Positions 34,101 through 42,420 of a stretch of 64,000 bases of DNA are shown here, one piece after another; position 1 is the first letter of the stretch, and each line of letters starts with the position of its first letter. The position numbers and the translations under genes were made by a program. The notes under the pieces were generated by a model. It saw nothing but the letters and a program-made list of their open reading frames with translations, did not search any database and was not told the origin of the DNA. This DNA is from DASSQJ01 sp963730165 (lineage in GTDB: Bacteria; Actinomycetota; Actinomycetes; Actinomycetales; Dermatophilaceae). Location of the stretch: positions 124,001-188,000 of the forward strand of contig CAVSQS010000008.1 in NCBI GenBank assembly GCA_963730165.1. The letters are read 5' to 3'.

Positions 34101-36323
34101 GCGGCCACGTCCGTCCTCGTCGCGGCCTCGCTCGTCGCAGCGGTGTTCGGCGTCACCGCGACGCGACAGGCGAGCGCGGACCGGGCCGCGGCGCGGTTCC
34201 GCGACCTCGTCAGCACGTCACGGACCTTGCAGGACACGCGCACCGACGTGGCGCTGCTGCTCGCCGCCGAGGCCTACACCCAGGACCCGGGGCCGCAGGC
34301 GCAGGGTGCGTTGCTCGGCGCCCTGCGACGCCTTGACGCGACGGTCGAGGTCTGGGGCGAGACACGCTTCCGGGTGGGCACGGCCCGCGGCGGGTGCGTC
34401 AACCAGCCCGAGCCCGGCGTCCTCGTGGTGCAGCCACAGCCGAACGCCGTCGGCCCCGTCGTGGACAACACCGAGCTGCTCGAGGTCGACCTGGTTGAAC
34501 GACGCGTCACCCGGCTGCAGGAGCAGCCGCTGGTGTGCGACGTGCGGCGGGTGCCCGACCCTCGGGCCGGCGGAGCCACGTACCTGGGTGAGCTCGGGGA
34601 CGGCACGGCGGCGGTGGTCGACGCCTCGGGCGCCACGGTCGCCACCTTCCCGGGATGGTCGGGAGCCCTCTACCTCGCCGACGGCAGGATCGTCGCCCGT
34701 CGCGGACCGGCCGGTGAGTCCGGCCCCTACCACGTCCTCGACGAGGCCACCGGTGACCCGGTCGGCGGTCCGGTCTTCACGGGGGCCCAGGCATGGCTGT
34801 CGCCCGGCGGGTCCCGCATCGTCGTGGTCGGCCCGGCCGAGGCGCGCAACTTCGGGGCCACCAGGGTCGACCTCGTGGACGCCGACGCGTTGGAGGTGGT
34901 CGCGACGCTGACCGACGTCATGCCCGCCTCCCCGCCGGCGTGGGGGCCGGACGACGGTCTCGTCGCGCTGGGTGACGAGCGCGGCACCCTGGGCCTGTGG
35001 CGTGGGGACACCGGGCGACGACTGCTCGAGGCCGAGGACGTCCGGGCGGCGCTGGTCGCGATCTCCCCGGACGAGGCGACGCTGGCCGTCTCGACCGGCA
35101 GGGGCGCCGTCGAGTACCGCGATGCCGGCACCGGCCGGGTGCTCGACACCGTCGACCCCGGGCAGCAGGTGCTGATGGAGCTGGAGTGGATCGACGGGGA
35201 TCGGCTGGCGGCGGTCGGGGCCGGAGGCGTCGTGTCCGTCCTCAGCCGGGCCGAGGGCGGCCTCGGGGAGCGGGGCCCGCGGTGCTGCCGGGCCGAGGAG
35301 TTCTCGTTCGTCGTCCCCGACGGCGACCCCCACCCGTACGCCTACTACGGCGACTACGAGACCGGCGGGGGCCGCTTCGTCGACCTGGTCACGGGCGAGG
35401 AGGCCGGCACCGTCGACATGGCGCCCTACGTCTTCGACCCGTGGGCCTCGGAGGCCAGGCTCCCCGACGGGTCGGCGGTGCTGCTGAAGCCGGGGGGCGA
35501 GATGCTGCTCGTCGACCGGGACGGCGTGCTCGTCGCCGACGGACCCACCCCGGTCCGCGACCTCCCCGACAGCGTTCCCCCGATGCGCCCGGTCCCGGGC
35601 CCCGACGGGGGCTCGAGGAAGCACGTCCTGATGCAGGGGGTGCTGGAGGGCGAACCGGGTGACATCCGCGTCATCGAGACCGCGGTGGTCGACGGACACA
35701 CCCTCGAGGTGGTCGCGGGGCCGACGCCGGTCGAGCTGCCCGAGCCGGCGGTCTCCGTCACCCTCCACGACGGCGGGGTGATCTCCGCCGAGTACGAGGA
35801 CGGCGACGGCTTCCGCTACGAGTTCATCGACGCCTCCGGCGCCGTCCTCGCCCGGGCGCGCTCGGCGGTGTCCGTGGGCTGGCGGACGCTCACCGGCGAC
35901 CACCGGTACGTCGTCCTCACGGACCCCGGCGACGACAGTGTGCGGGTGGTCGACACCGCGACCGACGAGGTGACGGTCCTGCCCGTCAACGGGGAGCCCC
36001 AGCCCCCCGACATGCTCTCCGACAGCCGCTTCCTCATCCAGACCCGGGAGGGCCAGTACGAGCTGTGGGACGCCGCCGGTCCGACCCGGATCGGCGCCCT
36101 GGCCGACCCCGGCCCCTACGCGACGACCACCCCCGCCGTGACACCCGACGAGCGGTTCGTCTGGATCATCCTCGACGACGTCTGGACCCGGCTGCCCATC
36201 GACCCCGACGAGTGGCTCGGGCGAGCGTGCGACCTCGCCGGCCGGCCGCTCACCGAGCAGGAGTGGCGCGACTTCGTGCCCGGTGACCAGCCGTACCGCG
36301 ACGCCTGCTCCGAGGCCGTCTGA
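31170..36323 (+). CDS. SARP/BTAD - Ser/Thr kinase - nSTAND NTPase - propeller fusion protein
   Basis: A 1717-residue single-pass membrane protein. Residues 1-93: winged-helix DNA-binding domain of the SARP/OmpR type. About 97-243: bacterial transcriptional activation (BTAD) helices. About 258-525: Ser/Thr kinase with Lys287, catalytic Asp380 (HRDVKPSN) and Asp398 (DFG); the third loop glycine is Ser270. About 531-840: nSTAND NTPase with Walker A Lys577 (GPSGCGKSS) and Walker B Asp654 (VVDQLEEL). About 974-1000: transmembrane helix. About 1020-1660: degenerate beta-propeller repeats. The C-terminal tail (ACDLAGRPLTEQEW) is typical of nSTAND-WD proteins. The propeller would be outside and the DNA-binding, kinase and NTPase parts inside. 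Domains look intact; the ligand, target DNA and kinase substrates are unknown. A -10-like box 8 nt upstream suggests a leaderless transcript. Confidence 0.88.
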   Translation: MKVWAFGDVQVGRAGAPAAVVNARQRRILVALLLAGPGGLSVDQLAARVWDPDEEPSSPVPTLRTYVKRLRTVAGDPDGELIVTRPGGYALAVTDEETDVGRFATSVARALRSLDPDEAGGLVEDALAVWRGPPFRGLEHLDWVEPEVGRLGELHVSAQELRLELRLDQDVGDVAAEAGALLADHPYRERLRTLRALALYRSGRQADALADIAEHRRRLADDLGVEVSTEVRDLELAILRQAPELDGPRRRGRRLRGYRLGARIGVGAHSVVYRAHQPSVGRDVAVKVIRSELADDPAFVRRFAVEAQTVARLSHPHVVPLHDFWREAGRAYLVMQHVDGGNLEDVLRQGPFDLQRLVRCVAEVADALDFAHRRGVVHRDVKPSNILLDREGNAYLADFGIALHDGPDPEVPDLRSVGSPTFAAPEQFDDVRAGPAADVYALGVVVYVAYTGRLPWPDATDTLTLSRRHRSEPLPPADTGTPGVDEAVDRVVARATAKDPSRRHPTAGALAAELAAVASEAPLPRTDDVVNPYRGLAAFAEPDADRFFGRDHLVDTVVARMGREPGVLLVGPSGCGKSSVVAAGVLPRLRATEDPPLVTSMVPGIDPFAALTQALRMVAVDGEVDVAAMLSDGVALPDLVQTVSRGAALVLVVDQLEELFTLAPGDEAEAFLALLAGALERGDPSCRLLASVRADFFDRPLDSPSFGPHVPSLAQPIAPMSVDELVAAIVEPARAVGVEVTEPVVARLVADVAGAPGRLPLLQFVLSRMFEQREGDRIDGPDHERVGGIAGALADAAEQRYTALSADDRDAVRRLMSRLVAVEDEVTRRREPRAEVEAVAGVSPALVDLLVHDRLLMLDRQPASREPTVELVHEALLEAWPRLRGWVEQDRSALAAVARLHADAAAWANRDRDPELLYRAGRLAAAEELVSETAVGVSPLERDFVTEAVRRREDEAASAAWEEAAAQARRRRRTVALAATSVLVAASLVAAVFGVTATRQASADRAAARFRDLVSTSRTLQDTRTDVALLLAAEAYTQDPGPQAQGALLGALRRLDATVEVWGETRFRVGTARGGCVNQPEPGVLVVQPQPNAVGPVVDNTELLEVDLVERRVTRLQEQPLVCDVRRVPDPRAGGATYLGELGDGTAAVVDASGATVATFPGWSGALYLADGRIVARRGPAGESGPYHVLDEATGDPVGGPVFTGAQAWLSPGGSRIVVVGPAEARNFGATRVDLVDADALEVVATLTDVMPASPPAWGPDDGLVALGDERGTLGLWRGDTGRRLLEAEDVRAALVAISPDEATLAVSTGRGAVEYRDAGTGRVLDTVDPGQQVLMELEWIDGDRLAAVGAGGVVSVLSRAEGGLGERGPRCCRAEEFSFVVPDGDPHPYAYYGDYETGGGRFVDLVTGEEAGTVDMAPYVFDPWASEARLPDGSAVLLKPGGEMLLVDRDGVLVADGPTPVRDLPDSVPPMRPVPGPDGGSRKHVLMQGVLEGEPGDIRVIETAVVDGHTLEVVAGPTPVELPEPAVSVTLHDGGVISAEYEDGDGFRYEFIDASGAVLARARSAVSVGWRTLTGDHRYVVLTDPGDDSVRVVDTATDEVTVLPVNGEPQPPDMLSDSRFLIQTREGQYELWDAAGPTRIGALADPGPYATTTPAVTPDERFVWIILDDVWTRLPIDPDEWLGRACDLAGRPLTEQEWRDFVPGDQPYRDACSEAV

Positions 36324-36431
36324 CCCTGCCCCACCTGCTGTTATCTCGGTGCTATGCCCGGACGCTTGCCTAGTGCCTGCGGGGCGTCGCCACGATCGGC
36401 GGCGACGACCCACACACGAGAGGAGCTCGAC

Positions 36432-37001
36432 ATGACCGCCAACACGATCGCACGCGCAGTCGCAGCCGTTGCCGCAGGCGCCGCCCTGGTGGGAGGCGCC
36501 GCGAGTGCGGCGAGCGCCCGGCCGTCCTGGCACCCCGACGAGGTGGCCCAGATCCAGAAGTTCTACGACAACTCGTTCTCGGGTGAGAGCGACTACATCC
36601 TCATGGGAGGGCCGGCCGACCTCGCCGGGTGGTGCGCGGGGGAGCAGACGACGGTGGGCGTGCGGGTCCGCGAGACGCCGAGCCGGCTGTTCCTGCGGGC
36701 CTTCGGGTGGATGGACATCCAGCTCTACGAGGCGAACGGGATGAGTGCCCCGCAGTTCCTTGACGCGGCCTGCGGCAGCGGTGTGCTCCCGAAACCGGTC
36801 GGCACCGGTACAGGGTGGCTCGACGACGTCATCAGGGTCGACCTGTCGGACGGCACCGCGGTCAACCCGAACACCCTGACCGGCTCGGTCGTCACCCCGC
36901 ACGGCACCCGGCTGCAGGTGCGCGGCTCCGCGCTCAACCGACTGACCGGGCCGGGCGAGGGGTACCCCGTGAAGGTGTCGCTGACCGTCAGCACCAACTG
37001 A
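36432..37001 (+). CDS. Secreted protein of unknown function
   Basis: A 189-residue protein with a clear Sec signal peptide (Ala-rich, cleavage probably after AASA near residue 34) and a mature part of about 155 residues. The mature part has two cysteines (GWCAGEQ and DAACGSG) that could form a disulfide. No family is recognised. The start is chosen for AGAGGAG about 8 nt upstream. It is the first gene after the 1717-residue membrane fusion and could be part of the same response, but only proximity supports this. Confidence 0.65.
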   Translation: MTANTIARAVAAVAAGAALVGGAASAASARPSWHPDEVAQIQKFYDNSFSGESDYILMGGPADLAGWCAGEQTTVGVRVRETPSRLFLRAFGWMDIQLYEANGMSAPQFLDAACGSGVLPKPVGTGTGWLDDVIRVDLSDGTAVNPNTLTGSVVTPHGTRLQVRGSALNRLTGPGEGYPVKVSLTVSTN

Positions 37002-37018
37002 GCCCGCCGGGCCGCGCG

Positions 37019-37049
37019 ACCTCCGCCGGGACCGCGTCCCGGCGGAGGT
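37019..37049 (+). terminator. Hairpin after the secreted-protein gene
   Basis: A perfect 14-bp stem (37019-37032 with 37036-37049) and a 3-nt loop start 18 nt past the stop codon. This is a strong intrinsic-type hairpin without a U-tract. Confidence 0.65.
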
Positions 37050-37124
37050 TGCCGCGTGCCGGCCCCGGGTGTTGGCTGGGACCTGCCGGGCACCGTGGCC
37101 CGGCTCCCGAGACGAAGGATGACG

Positions 37125-38753
37125 ATGGCCGCCACCGAGGAACCCGCCCTCTCCCACTCCGTCGGACCCACCGAGCCGGCGCTGCTCGAGCAGACGATCG
37201 GGGACAACCTCGACGCCGCCGTGGCGGCCTACCCCGACCGGGAGGCACTCGTCGACCGTGCCGCCCTGTCCCGGCTGACGTACGCGGAGCTGGGCGCGGA
37301 GGTCGACCGGCTCGCCCGCGCCCTCCTCGCGGCCGGTCTGGCGAAGGGCGACCGGATCGGCATCTGGTCGCCGAACACGACCGAGTGGGTGCTCACCCAG
37401 TTCGCGACGGCGAAGATCGGGGCCATCCTCGTCAACATCAACCCGGCCTACCGCACCCACGAGCTGACGTACGTACTGAACCAGGCGGGCATCCGGATGC
37501 TCGTCACCGCTGCCTCGTTCAAGACCTCCGACTACGTCGCGATGGTCGAGTCCTCCCGGGCGGACTGCCCGGTGCTCGAGCAGGTCTTCGTCGTCGGGCA
37601 GGACTCGTGGAACACCCTGCTCGCGCGGGCCGACGAGGTGAGCCCCGAGCGGCTCACCGCCGCCCAGCGCGACCTGGACCCCCACGAGCCGATCAACATC
37701 CAGTACACCTCGGGGACGACGGGCTTTCCCAAGGGCGCGACCCTCTCGCACCACAACATCCTCAACAACGGCTACCTCGTCGGTGAGCTGTGCCGCTACA
37801 CCGAGGCCGACCGGGTCTGCATCCCGGTGCCCTTCTACCACTGCTTCGGGATGGTCATGGGCAACCTCGCGGCCGTCTCGCACGGAGCCTGCATGGTCAT
37901 CCCGGCACCCGGGTTCGACCCCGCGGCGACCCTCGCCGCGGTCAGCGAGGAGCGCTGCACCTCGCTCTACGGTGTCCCGACGATGTTCATCGCGGAGTGG
38001 TCCCTGCCCGACTTCGACTCCTACGACATCTCCTCGGTCCGCACCGGCATCATGGCCGGCTCGCCGTGCCCGGCGTCGATGATGACCAAGCTCATCGAGT
38101 CCGGGGTCGACGAGATGACGATCTGCTACGGGATGACCGAGACCTCGCCCGTCTCGACCCAGAACCGCACCGACGACACCTTCGAGCAGAAGGTCAACAC
38201 GGTCGGGTCGGTGCACCCCCACCTCGAGATCAAGGTCACCGACCCCCTCACCGGCGAGACCGTCCCGCGCGGGACCCCGGGTGAGTTCTGCACCCGGGGG
38301 TACTCGGTCATGCTCGGCTACTGGGAGGAGCCGGAGAAGACCGCCGAGGTGCTCGTCGACGGCTGGATGCACACGGGCGACATCGCCGTCATGGACGAGG
38401 AGGGCTACGTCCAGATCACCGGCCGGATCAAGGACATGGTGATCCGCGGCGGGGAGAACATCTACCCGCGGGAGATCGAGGAGTTCCTCTACACCCACCC
38501 GGACGTCCTCGACGCCCAGGTCATCGGTGTCCCCGACCCGAAGTACGGCGAGGAGCTGTGCGCCTGGGTGCGGATGCGGGAGGGTGCCGCGCCGATGACC
38601 GCGGAGTCCCTGCGGGAGTACGCCAGCGGGAGGTTGGCCCACTACAAGATCCCCCGGTACGTGCTGGTCGTCGACGACTTCCCGATGACGGTCACGGGCA
38701 AGGTGCGCAAGGTCGAGATGCGCGAGAAGACGGTGGCCGAGCTCGGCCTCTGA
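37125..38753 (+). CDS. Long-chain acyl-CoA synthetase (AMP-forming)
   Basis: A 542-residue ANL-superfamily ligase. The P-loop is YTSGTTGFPKGA (from Tyr194) and the adenylate motif YGMTETSP. The GWMHTGD motif and RIKDMVIRGGENIYPREIEE hinge follow, with the C-terminal catalytic Lys in MTVTGKVRK. It activates fatty or other carboxylic acids as acyl-CoA via acyl-AMP. An in-frame ATG 6 nt earlier (37119) is possible, but AAGGA is placed properly only for 37125. Substrate chain length cannot be inferred reliably; the sequence resembles the medium/long-chain FadD-type group. Confidence 0.88.
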   Translation: MAATEEPALSHSVGPTEPALLEQTIGDNLDAAVAAYPDREALVDRAALSRLTYAELGAEVDRLARALLAAGLAKGDRIGIWSPNTTEWVLTQFATAKIGAILVNINPAYRTHELTYVLNQAGIRMLVTAASFKTSDYVAMVESSRADCPVLEQVFVVGQDSWNTLLARADEVSPERLTAAQRDLDPHEPINIQYTSGTTGFPKGATLSHHNILNNGYLVGELCRYTEADRVCIPVPFYHCFGMVMGNLAAVSHGACMVIPAPGFDPAATLAAVSEERCTSLYGVPTMFIAEWSLPDFDSYDISSVRTGIMAGSPCPASMMTKLIESGVDEMTICYGMTETSPVSTQNRTDDTFEQKVNTVGSVHPHLEIKVTDPLTGETVPRGTPGEFCTRGYSVMLGYWEEPEKTAEVLVDGWMHTGDIAVMDEEGYVQITGRIKDMVIRGGENIYPREIEEFLYTHPDVLDAQVIGVPDPKYGEELCAWVRMREGAAPMTAESLREYASGRLAHYKIPRYVLVVDDFPMTVTGKVRKVEMREKTVAELGL

Positions 38754-38789
38754 GCCCGGCCCCGGGTGGCGCCGCGGCCGCTCATCTCC

Positions 38790-38866
38790 TAGGTTGCCCG
38801 GGCAGCCGGGCCCACCGGCGTCGCACCTCCCGGGGACCGTCCGCCGCCGGTAGGTTGTCCGCGCAG
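38790..38866 (+). repeat. Pair of 16-nt direct repeats upstream of the acidic membrane protein gene
   Basis: TAGGTTGCCCGGGCAG (38790-38805) and TAGGTTGTCCGCGCAG (38851-38866) match at 14 of 16 positions, with starts 61 nt apart, in the 148-nt gap before the gene at 38902. Each begins with a -10-like TAGGTT, so they may be tandem promoters or regulator sites. Confidence 0.4.
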
Positions 38867-38901
38867 TACCCATCCGTGCGCTCGACGACAGGAACGCCTC
38901 C

Positions 38902-40740
38902 ATGACGACCGGTCAGCTCCTCATCATCCTCCTCCTCGTGCTCGTCGTGGCCGGGCTCGTCTGGCTCCTGCTGCGGCGCGGGGCGGCCCGGCGGGACGAG
39001 CACCGCGTCGAGGCCGAGACCCTGCGGTCGGAGGCGGACGGCGTGGCCGCGACGATGGAGGGCCAGCAGGCGTTCGCCGAGCAGGCCGAGGACCGCGCCC
39101 TGCTGGCCCGGGCCGAGGCCGAGGAGGCGGCCCGCCAGGCGGCGCGCGTCGAGACCGAGGCCGACGAGCAGCGCCGCGCCGCGGAGCAGACCCGCCAGGA
39201 GTACGAGGCGATGATGCGGCGCGCGGACGACATCGACCCCGACGTCAAGGAGTCCGAGTTCCCGCCCGTCCCGGACGACGCCGGTCCGCAGCCCGCCGAG
39301 CCGGTCGGAGTGCCCTCGGGCGACCGGGCGGAGGGCGGCGAGCCGCCGAGGACGCGCGCGGAACGTCGCCGGGCGCGTGAGGAGGCCGAGGCCCGGGAGG
39401 AGTCGGCGTGGGCGAGTGGCCCGGCGGCGCCGGTCGCCGGCGCGGCCGCCGCGGCAGCGGTGGGCACCGCGGCGTGGGCCGGCCGGCGCGACGAGGACGC
39501 CACCGACGAGGAGGTCGAGCGCAGCGCCCGCATCGCCTCGGCCGCCGACTACCGCGACGACACCGACGCACCGGCACCTGCCCAGGAGCAGCCCCCGTCG
39601 GGGGCCGAGTCCGCCTCGGCGGTCGGCGAGGAGGACGAGGGGGTTTGGACCCCCACCCCTGTGGGCACAGGCGAGGGCATGAGCCAGACCCCCAGCCATG
39701 ACCAGCACGACACCGAGGAGGCCCACGCCCCCGGGACCGCCGCTGACGCCTCCGCCGACGCCGCGGCCGACGCCGAGTCGCCGCAGGGGGAGTGGGGCGG
39801 CCCGTCCGACGCGAGCGGCACCGACGAGCCGGCCGGCGCCGACAGCGGCCGGACCGGGATCAGCATGGTGGCCGAGACCGACGACTACGCGGCCACCGAG
39901 CCGGTCCTGGCCGAGGACTCCACCCCTCCGATCGAGCCCAAGCGTCCCGCGGACGCCGCCACCGGCCTGCTCGGACACCAGCCGGGCGAGGAGGAGGACG
40001 CGGAGGAGGCCGACTCCGACCTGCCGGCCGCCGGCTCGACCAGCGACCCGGGCGCCCACCCCGACGACGTCAGCGAGCCGGGGACGGAGGCCGTCATCCT
40101 CTCCGACGCCGACCCGTACGCCTCCACCGAGCCCGTCCTCGCCGACGGGTCCCACCTCGAGGCCCGTGAGCAGGCCGCCGTGAGTCCGGGGGACGACGCG
40201 GAGGACGAGGGTCCCGGGGAGTCGGTGCTCGAGCCCGGTGAGGAGGCCGACGCGCCCGCCTCCGAGGTCGTGGAGGAGCCCACCGAGGAGCGCTACGACC
40301 CGACGCCCGAACAGGACTGGGCCGCCGACGAGGGCGCCCTCCTCGAGGAGAACCGCGAGCGCGGCGACGCGCTCGCGGCCGACCGCGCCGCGCTCGACGA
40401 CGAGGCGGCCCGGACCTCGTCCGACGTGCCCTCCACCGAGGAGTCACGCTCGGAGGAGCACGAGCCCGAGGAGTCGGCGGAGCAGGAGGCCGTGGCCGAG
40501 CCGGCGCGGACCCGCCGCGTCTCGGAGTTCCACGAGATCCGCGACGGCGGGTACGGCATGGGGTCCGCCGCGACGATCGAGGACGGTGCGCAGCCGATGG
40601 ACCACCCGGTGGCGGCATACCGCGACACGATGACCTTCCGCTCGCCGGGCGACCCCGGCTACGACGACACCGAGCCCGACGTCTGGTTCTACGACGAGGG
40701 CGCGGCCGAGCGCTCCGGTTTCCGGCGCTCGGAGGGCTGA
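38902..40740 (+). CDS. Acidic, low-complexity membrane-anchored protein
   Basis: A 612-residue protein: an N-terminal transmembrane helix (about 6-25), a charged coiled-coil-like stretch rich in Glu/Ala/Arg (about 28-110), then a very acidic disordered region to about residue 535. Within it a short motif recurs: DDYAATEPVLAEDS near 326 and DPYASTEPVLADGS near 405. The C-terminal 75 residues look folded and conserved in style (GYGMGSAATIEDGAQPMDHP and WFYDEG). The function is unknown; a cytoplasmic scaffold or cell-envelope-associated role is possible. Confidence 0.65.
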   Translation: MTTGQLLIILLLVLVVAGLVWLLLRRGAARRDEHRVEAETLRSEADGVAATMEGQQAFAEQAEDRALLARAEAEEAARQAARVETEADEQRRAAEQTRQEYEAMMRRADDIDPDVKESEFPPVPDDAGPQPAEPVGVPSGDRAEGGEPPRTRAERRRAREEAEAREESAWASGPAAPVAGAAAAAAVGTAAWAGRRDEDATDEEVERSARIASAADYRDDTDAPAPAQEQPPSGAESASAVGEEDEGVWTPTPVGTGEGMSQTPSHDQHDTEEAHAPGTAADASADAAADAESPQGEWGGPSDASGTDEPAGADSGRTGISMVAETDDYAATEPVLAEDSTPPIEPKRPADAATGLLGHQPGEEEDAEEADSDLPAAGSTSDPGAHPDDVSEPGTEAVILSDADPYASTEPVLADGSHLEAREQAAVSPGDDAEDEGPGESVLEPGEEADAPASEVVEEPTEERYDPTPEQDWAADEGALLEENRERGDALAADRAALDDEAARTSSDVPSTEESRSEEHEPEESAEQEAVAEPARTRRVSEFHEIRDGGYGMGSAATIEDGAQPMDHPVAAYRDTMTFRSPGDPGYDDTEPDVWFYDEGAAERSGFRRSEG

Positions 40741-40753
40741 GCCCCCGCGCCAG

Positions 40754-40785
40754 GAGGCGCCGGTCCCGCACGGGACCGGCGCCTC
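40754..40785 (+). terminator. Hairpin after the acidic membrane protein gene
   Basis: A perfect 14-bp stem (40754-40767 with 40772-40785) and a GCAC loop begin 14 nt after the stop and isolate the following pntAB operon. There is no U-tract. Confidence 0.65.
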
Positions 40786-40878
40786 GGCGTTCATCGGGTC
40801 ACACCCCCTCCGGGTCGCCGACGGCGACCCGATAGGTTCTGAGGCGTCCCTGCCGCCGCCGACAAGAGGAGCCCTCCT

Positions 40879-42420
40879 GTGCGCATCGGTGTCCCCCGCG
40901 AGTCCCTGCCCGGGGAGACCCGGGTTGCCGCAACCCCCACGACCGTGAAGCAGCTCGCAGGCCTGGGGTACACCGTGTTCGTCGAGAACGACGCGGGCGT
41001 GCTCGCCAGCTTCGACGACGCCGCCTTCCGGGCCGCCGGCGCCGAGGTCGTCGACGGCGAGGTGTGGAACGCCGACGTCGTGCTCAAGATCAACGCGCCG
41101 ACCGACGCGGAGATCGAGAGGCTGCGGCCTGGCCAGATCGTCGTCTCGCTCATGGCTCCGGCGCTGGACCCCGAGCTCGTCGAGAAGCTCGCGGCGCGCG
41201 GCGTCACCGGCCTGGCGATGGACGCGGTCCCGCGCATCTCCCGGGCACAGTCCCTCGACGTCCTGTCCTCGATGGCGAACATCGGCGGGTACCGGGCCGT
41301 CATCGAGGCGGCGCACGAGTTCGGCTCGTTCTTCACCGGGCAGGTCACCGCCGCCGGAAAGGTGCCCCCTGCGAAGGTCCTCGTCGTCGGCGCAGGCGTA
41401 GCCGGACTCGCGGCGATCGGGACCGCGAACTCCCTCGGCGCCATGGTGCGCGCCTTCGACGCCCGCCCCGAGGTCGCCGAGCAGGTCGAGTCGATGGGGG
41501 CGGAGTTCCTCCGGATCGACATCGAGGACCAGGGCGTCTCCGCCGACGGATACGCCCGAGAGACGAGCGCCGACTTCGACCGCAAGGCCGCCGAGCTGTA
41601 CGCCGAGCAGGCTGCCGACGTCGACATCGTCATCACGACCGCCCTCATCCCGGGGAAGCCGGCGCCGCGGCTGATCGACGAGGCGATGGTCGGGTCGATG
41701 AAGCCGGGCTCGGTCGTCGTCGACATGGCCGCCTCCAACGGCGGGAACGTCGCGGGCTCGGTCGCCGGTGAGAAGGTCGTCACCGAGAACGGCGTGACGA
41801 TCCTCGGCTACACCGACCTGCCGGGACGCCTGCCGACGCAGTCCTCGCAGCTGTTCGGCACCAACCTCGTCAACCTCATGAAGCTCCTCACGCCGGGCAA
41901 GGACGGCGAGGTCGTCCTCGACATGGACGACGTCGTCCAGCGCGGGATGACCGTCGTCAAGGACGGCGAGGTCCTGTGGCCCCCGCCGCCCGTCCAGGTC
42001 TCGGCGGCACCGGCCGCCGCGCCCGCCCCGCCGGCCGAGCCACCGCCGCCGAAGGAACCGATGAGCCCGCAGCGCCGACTGGCGTTCATGGGCCTGGGCG
42101 CGGCGCTGTTCCTCGCGCTCGCGGCGGTCTCGCCGCAGCCGTTCCTCGGTCACTTCATGGTCTTCATGCTCTCGGTCGTCATCGGCTTCTACGTCATCGG
42201 CAACGTCCACCACGCGCTGCACACCCCGCTGATGTCGGTGACCAACGCGATCAGCGGAATCATCGTCGTCGGGGCGATCCTGCAGGTCGGCCACGAGAGC
42301 GTGTGGATCTCTGTCGTCGCCTTCATCGGGATCCTCGTCGCGAGCATCAACGTCTTCGGTGGCTTCCGGGTCACCGCCCGAATGCTCGAGATGTTCAAGC
42401 GTGAGGAGGCCACCCGATGA
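40879..42420 (+). CDS. pntA: NAD(P) transhydrogenase subunit alpha
   Basis: A 513-residue fused alpha subunit. The NAD(H)-binding domain I (1-370) starts MRIGVPRES and contains VVGAGVAGLAAIG. A Pro/Ala-rich linker (about 372-395) follows, then four membrane helices (about 400-505). It couples proton entry to hydride transfer from NADH to NADP+. Many actinobacteria split this subunit into two genes; here it is one, as in E. coli. It starts at GTG. The stop overlaps pntB by 4 nt. A TAGGTT box about 40 nt upstream could be the -10 element. Confidence 0.93.
   Translation: MRIGVPRESLPGETRVAATPTTVKQLAGLGYTVFVENDAGVLASFDDAAFRAAGAEVVDGEVWNADVVLKINAPTDAEIERLRPGQIVVSLMAPALDPELVEKLAARGVTGLAMDAVPRISRAQSLDVLSSMANIGGYRAVIEAAHEFGSFFTGQVTAAGKVPPAKVLVVGAGVAGLAAIGTANSLGAMVRAFDARPEVAEQVESMGAEFLRIDIEDQGVSADGYARETSADFDRKAAELYAEQAADVDIVITTALIPGKPAPRLIDEAMVGSMKPGSVVVDMAASNGGNVAGSVAGEKVVTENGVTILGYTDLPGRLPTQSSQLFGTNLVNLMKLLTPGKDGEVVLDMDDVVQRGMTVVKDGEVLWPPPPVQVSAAPAAAPAPPAEPPPPKEPMSPQRRLAFMGLGAALFLALAAVSPQPFLGHFMVFMLSVVIGFYVIGNVHHALHTPLMSVTNAISGIIVVGAILQVGHESVWISVVAFIGILVASINVFGGFRVTARMLEMFKREEATR

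Noticed and set aside
31170..36323. STAND fusion as part of a defence island
   Set aside because: The neighbours are metabolic or unknown; no restriction, toxin, transposase or other defence gene is seen nearby.
34218..38903. Very long open frame on the minus strand opposite the STAND fusion and the acyl-CoA synthetase
   Set aside because: It is the GC-rich shadow of two well-supported plus-strand genes, shows no domain motif and has biased composition (Asp, Gly, Arg, His).
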